Positions 58,949 through 64,000 of a stretch of 64,000 nucleotides of DNA are shown in pieces. The notes below the pieces were generated by a model. That model saw nothing but the letters and a program-made list of their open reading frames with translations, did no database searches and had not been told where the DNA came from. The position numbers and the translations under genes were made by a program. Source of the stretch: Haematobia irritans (taxonomy: Eukaryota; Arthropoda; Insecta; Diptera; Muscidae); contig NC_134401.1 in NCBI RefSeq assembly GCF_050003625.1, positions 95,768,852 through 95,832,851 of the forward strand. Direction: 5' to 3'. How positions within the stretch are numbered: position 1 is the first letter of the stretch; each line of letters starts with the position of its first letter.

Positions 58949-61900
58949 AAAGAAGTTTTTCATATAAAAATTAATTTTTTTTTAGGTTTTGGGTGGATTT
59001 TTGAATTTTTTGAGGGTGGTCACGAATTATCGTCCTTTTCGCTCTAGGACGCATATTTAAGGAGATATGGCCAAAAGAAGTTTTTCATATAAAAATTTCA
59101 ATTTTTTTAGGATTTGGGTGGATTTTTCAATTTTTTGATGGTGGTCACAAATTATCGTCCTTTTCGCTCTAGGACGCATATTTAAGGAGATATGGCTAAA
59201 AGAAGTTTTTCATATAAAAATTTCAATTTTTTTAGGTTTTGGGTGGATTTTTGAATTTTTTGAGGGTGGTCACGAATTATCGTCCTTTTCGCTGTAGGGC
59301 GCATATTTAAGGAGATATGGCCAAAAGAAGTTTTTCATATAAAAATTTCAATTTTTTTAGGTTTTGGTTGGATTTTTCAATTTTTTGATGGTGGTCACGA
59401 ATTATCGTCCTTTTCGCTCTAGGACGCATATTTAAGGAGATATGGCGAAAAGAAGTTTTTCATATAAAAATTTCATTTTTTTATGTTTTTGGTGGATTTT
59501 TCAATTTTTTGATGGTGGTCACGAATTATCGTACTTTTCGCTCTAGGACGCATATTTAAAGAGATATGGTCAAAAGAAGTTTTTCATATAAAAATTTCAA
59601 TTTTTTTAGGTTTTGGGTGGATTTTTGAATTTTTTGAGGGTGGTCACGAATTATCGTCCTTTTCGCTCTAGGACGCATATTTAAGGAGATATGGCCAAAA
59701 TAAGTTTTTCATATAAAAATTTCAATTTTTTTAGGTTTTGGGTGGATTTTTGAATTTTTTGAGGGTGGTCACGAATTATCGTCCTTTTCGCTCTAGGACG
59801 CATATTTAAGGAGATATGGCCAAAAGAAGTTTTTCATATAAAAATTTAAATTTTTTTAGGATTTGGGTGGATTTTTCAATTTTTTGATGGTGGTCACGAA
59901 TTATCGTCCTTTCGCTCTAGGACGCATATTTAAGGAGATATGGCCAAAAGAAGTTTTTCATATGAAAATTTCATTTTTTTTAGGTTTTGGGTGGATTTTT
60001 GAATTTTTTGAAGGTGGTCACGAATTATCGTCCTTTTCGCTCTAGGACGCATATTTAAGGAGATATGGCCTAAAGAAGTTTTTCATATAAAAATTTCAAT
60101 TTTTTTAGGTTTTGGGTGGATTTTTGAATATTTTGAGGGTGGTCACGAATTATCGTCCTTTTCGCTCTAGGACGCATATTTAAGGAGATATGGCCAAAAG
60201 AAGTTTTTCATATAAAAATTTCAATTTTTTTAGGTTTTGGGTGGATTTTTGAATTTTTTGAGGGTGGTCACGAATTATCGTCCTTTTCGCTCTAGGACGC
60301 TTAGTTTAGGAGATATGGCCAAAATAAGTTTTACATATAAAGATTTCAATTTTTTAGGATTTGGGTGGATTTTTTAATTTTTTGATGGTGGTCACGAATT
60401 ATCGTCCTTTTCGCTCTAGGACGCATATTTAAGGAGATATGGCCAAAAGTAGTTTTTCATATAAAAATTAAATTTTTCTAGGTTTTGGGTGGATTTTTGA
60501 ATTTTTTGAGGGTGGTCACGAATTATCGTCCTTTTCGCTCTAGGACGCATATTTAAGGAGATATGGCCAAAATAAGTTTTTCATATAAAAATTAAATTTT
60601 TTTTAGGTTTTGGGTGGATTTTTGAATTTTTTGAGGGTGGTCACGAATTATCGTCCTTTTCGCTCTAGGACGCATATTTAAGGAGATTTGGCCAAAAAAG
60701 TTTTTCATATAAAAATTTCAACTTTTTTAGGATTTGGGTGGATTTTTCAATTTTTTGATGGTGGTCACAAATTATCGTCCTTTTCGCTCTAGGACGCATA
60801 TTTAAGGAGATATGGCTAAAAGAAGTTTTTCATATAAAAATTTCAATTTTTTTAGGTTTTGGGTGGATTTTTGAATTTTTTGAGGGTGGTCACGAATTAT
60901 CGTCCTTTTCGCTGTAGGACGCATATTTAAGGAGATATGGCCAAAAGAAGTTTTTCATATAAAAATTTCAATTTTTTTAGGTTTTGGGTGGATTTTTCAA
61001 TTTTTTGATGGTGGTCACGAATTATCGTCCTTTTCGCTGTAGGACGCATATTTAAGGAGATATGGCCAAAAGAAGTTTTTCATATAAAAATTTCAATTTT
61101 TTTAGGTTTTGGGTGGATTTTTGAATTTTTTGAGGGTGGTCACGAATTATCGTCCTTTGCGCTCTAGGGCGCATATTTAAGGAGATATGGCCAAAAGAAG
61201 TTTTTCATATAAAAATTTAAATTTTTTTAGGTTATGGGTGGATTTTTCAATTTTTTGAGGGTGGTCACGAATTATCGTCCTTTTCGCTCTAGGACGCATA
61301 TTTAAGGAGATATGGCCAAAAGAAGTTTTTCATATAAAAATTTCAATTTTTTTAGGATTTGGGTGGATTTTTCAATTTTTTGATGGTGGTCACAAATTAT
61401 CGTCCTTTTCGCTCTAGGACGCATATTTAAGGAGATATGGCCAAAAGAAGTTTTTCATATAAAAATTTCAATTTTTTTAGGTTTTGGGTGGATTTTTGAA
61501 TTTTTTGAGGGTGGTCACGAATTATCGTCCTTTTCGCTCTAGGACGCATATTTAAGGAGATATGGCCAAAAGAAGTTTTTCATATAAAAATTTCAATTTT
61601 TTTAGGTTTTGGGTGGATTTTTGAAGTTTTTGAGGGTGGTCACGAATTATCGTCCTTTGCGCTATAGGACGCATATTTAAGGAGATATGGCCAAAAGAAG
61701 TTTTTCATATAAAAATTTCAATTTTTTTAGGTTTTGGGTGGATTTTTGAATTTTTTGAGGGTGGTCACGAATTATCGTCCTTTTCGCTGTAGGACGCATA
61801 TTTAAGGAGATATGGCCAAAAGAAGTTTTTCATATAAAAATTTCAATTTTTTTAGGTTTTGGGTGGATTTTTCAATTTTTTGATGGTGGTCACGAATTAT

Positions 61901-64000
61901 CGTCCTTTTCGCTCTAGGACGCTTAGTTTAGGAGATATGGCCAAAATAAGTTTTTCATATAAAAATTTCAATTTTTTTAGGATTTGGGTGGATTTTTCAA
62001 TTTTTTGATGGTGGTCACGAATTATCGTCCTTTTCGCTCTAGGACGCATATTTAAGGAGATATGGCCAAAAGAAGTTTTTCATATGAAAATTTCATTTTT
62101 TTTAGGTTTTGGGTGGATTTTTGAATTTTTTGAGGGTGGTCACGAATTATCGTCCTTTTCGCTCTAGGACGCATATTTAAGGAGATATGGCCAAAAGAAG
62201 TTTTTCATATAAAAATTTCAATTTTTTTAGGTTTTGGGTGGATTTTTGAATTTTTTGAGGGTGGTCACGAATTATCGTCCTTTGCGCTATAGGACGCATA
62301 TTTAAGGAGATATGGCCAAAAGAAGTTTTTCATATAAAAATTTCAATTTTTTTAGGTTTTGGGTGGATTTTTGAATTTTTTGAGGGTGGTCACGAATTAT
62401 CGTCCTTTTCGCTCTAGGACGCTTAGTTTAGGAGATATGGCCAAAATAAGTTTTTCATATAAAAATTTCAATTTTTTTAGGTTTTGGGTGGATTTTTGAA
62501 TTTTTTGAGGGTGGTCACGAATTATCGTCCTTTTCGCTCTAGGACGCTTAGTTGAGGAGATATGGCCAAAATAAGTTTTTCATATAAAAATTTCAATTTT
62601 TTTAGGTTTTGGGTGGATTTTTGAATATTTTGAGGGTGGTCACGAATTATCGTCCTTTTTGCTCTAGGACGCTTAGTTTAGGAGATATGGCCAAAATAAG
62701 TTTTTCATATAAAAATTTCAATTTTTTTAGGATTTGGGTGGATTTTTCAATTTTTTGATGGTGGTCACGAATTATCGTCCTTTTCGCTCTAGGACGCATA
62801 TTTAAGGAGATATGGCCAAAAGAAGTTTTTCATATAAAAATTAAATTTTTTTTAGGTTTTGGGTGGATTTTTGAATTTTTTGAGGGTGGTCACGAATTAT
62901 CGTCCTTTTCGCTCTAGGACGCATATTTAAGGAGATATGGCCAAAAGAAGTTTTTCATATAAAAATTTAAATTTTTTTAGGATTTGGGTGGATTTTTCAA
63001 CTTTTTGATGGTGGTCACAAATTATCGTCCTTTTCGCTCTAGGACGCATATTTAAGGAGATATGGCTAAAAGAAGTTTTTCATATAAAAATTTCAATTTT
63101 TTTAGGTTTTGGGTGGATTTTTGAATTTTTTGAGGGTGGTCACGAATTATCGTCCTTTTCGCTCTAGGACGCATATTTAAGGAGATATGGCCAAAATAAG
63201 TTTTTCATATAAAAATTTCAATTTTTTTAGGTTTTGGGTGGATTTTTCAATTTTTTGATGGTGGTCACGAATTATCGTCCTTTTCGCTCTAGGACGCATA
63301 TTTAAAGAGATATGGTCAAAAGAAGTTTTTCATATAAAAATTTCATTTTTTTTTAGGTTTTGGGTGGATTTTTCAATTTTTTGATGGTGGTCACGAATTA
63401 TCGTCCTTTTCGCTCTAGGACGCATATTTAAAGAGATATGGTCAAAAGAAGTTTTTCATATAAAAATTTCAATTTTTTTAGGTTTTGGGTGGATTTTTGA
63501 ATTTTTTGAGGGTGGTCACGAATTATCGTCCTTTTCGCTCTAGGACGCATATTTAAGGAGATATGGCCAAAAGAAGTTTTTCATATAAAAATTTCAATTT
63601 TTTTAGGTTTTGGGTGGATTTTTCAATTTTTTGAGGGTGGTCACGAATTATCGTCCTTTTCGCTCTAGGACGCTTAGTTTAGGAGATATGGCCAAAATAA
63701 GTTTTTCATATAAAAATTTCAATTTTTTTAGGATTTGGGTGGATTTTTCAATTTTTTGATGGTGGTCACGAATTATCGTCCTTTTCGCTCTAGGACCCAT
63801 ATTTAAGGACATATGGCCAAAAGAAGTTTTTCATATGAAAATTTAATTTTTTTTAGGTTTTGGGTGGATTTTTGAATTTTTTGAGGGTGGTCACGAATTA
63901 TCGTCCTTTTCGCTCTAGGACGCATATTTAAGGAGATATGGCCAAAAGAAGTTTTTCATATAAAAATTTCAATTTTTTTAGGTTTTGGGTGGATTTTTGA

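Larger units (their letters stand above)
47264..64000 (+). repeat. 125-bp satellite array, right block
   Basis: About 134 monomers of the same satellite in the same orientation as the other two blocks. It starts mid-monomer at the retrotransposon edge and runs off the window. It has a higher share of GCTTAGTTTAGG and CATATGAAAATTTC variants than the first block and includes the most degraded stretch of the window. No gene is present; the 60-102 codon frames here are repeat-derived. Confidence 0.97.

Noticed and set aside
1..64000. Bacterial operon, promoter or ribosome-binding-site reading of AAGGAGATATGG
   Set aside because: AAGGAG followed by ATATGG looks like a Shine-Dalgarno and start codon, but it is a fixed part of a eukaryotic satellite monomer and the frames behind it are not genes.

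Overview
The window is eukaryotic repeat DNA, not a gene-bearing region. About 54.6 kb of the 64 kb is one AT-rich satellite with a unit of about 125 bp, running head to tail on the + strand (roughly 435 units). Two mobile elements interrupt it. I found no single-copy host gene, no rRNA or tRNA gene, and no CRISPR array. The mobile elements point to an insect, most likely a calyptrate fly (house fly, stable fly or blowfly type). The evidence is a BEL/Pao LTR retrotransposon with a tRNA-Phe type primer site, and a DINE-1/Helentron-like element carrying a 29-bp AT-rich repeat and a 153-bp repeat that I remember as widespread in muscid and related genomes. That placement rests on memory and was not checked against a database.

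Layout: 1-14873 satellite; 14874-17129 a non-autonomous Helentron-like (HINE/DINE-1-like) element with subterminal inverted repeats, two internal tandem arrays and a 3' hairpin; 17130-40124 satellite; 40125-47258 a full-length BEL/Pao retrotransposon on the - strand, flanked by a GGTGG target duplication; 47259-64000 satellite. The satellite is a mosaic of monomer subtypes arranged in larger duplicated blocks, with offsets of about 1.0, 3.0, 4.1 and 5.0 kb. It also holds scattered truncated monomers and one visibly degraded stretch near 54.6-55.1 kb.

The retrotransposon has two 779/780-bp LTRs that differ, as far as I can see, only in the length of one A run. It has a primer binding site, a polypurine tract, and one long gag-pol reading frame (Gag, zinc knuckles, aspartic protease, reverse transcriptase, Pao A17/RNase H region, integrase, C-terminal domain). 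That frame is broken by two in-frame TAG codons and appears to lack a short segment just before the RNase H region. It is therefore a young but apparently defective copy. A nearby satellite block (around 51355-51359) preserves the matching empty site, so the insertion came after that block was duplicated.

The many short open frames in the satellite and in the Helentron-like element are by-products of repeat period and low stop density, not genes. The points most worth following up are the satellite and its higher-order organisation, the two independent insertions at almost the same monomer position, and the young BEL copy with two amber codons.
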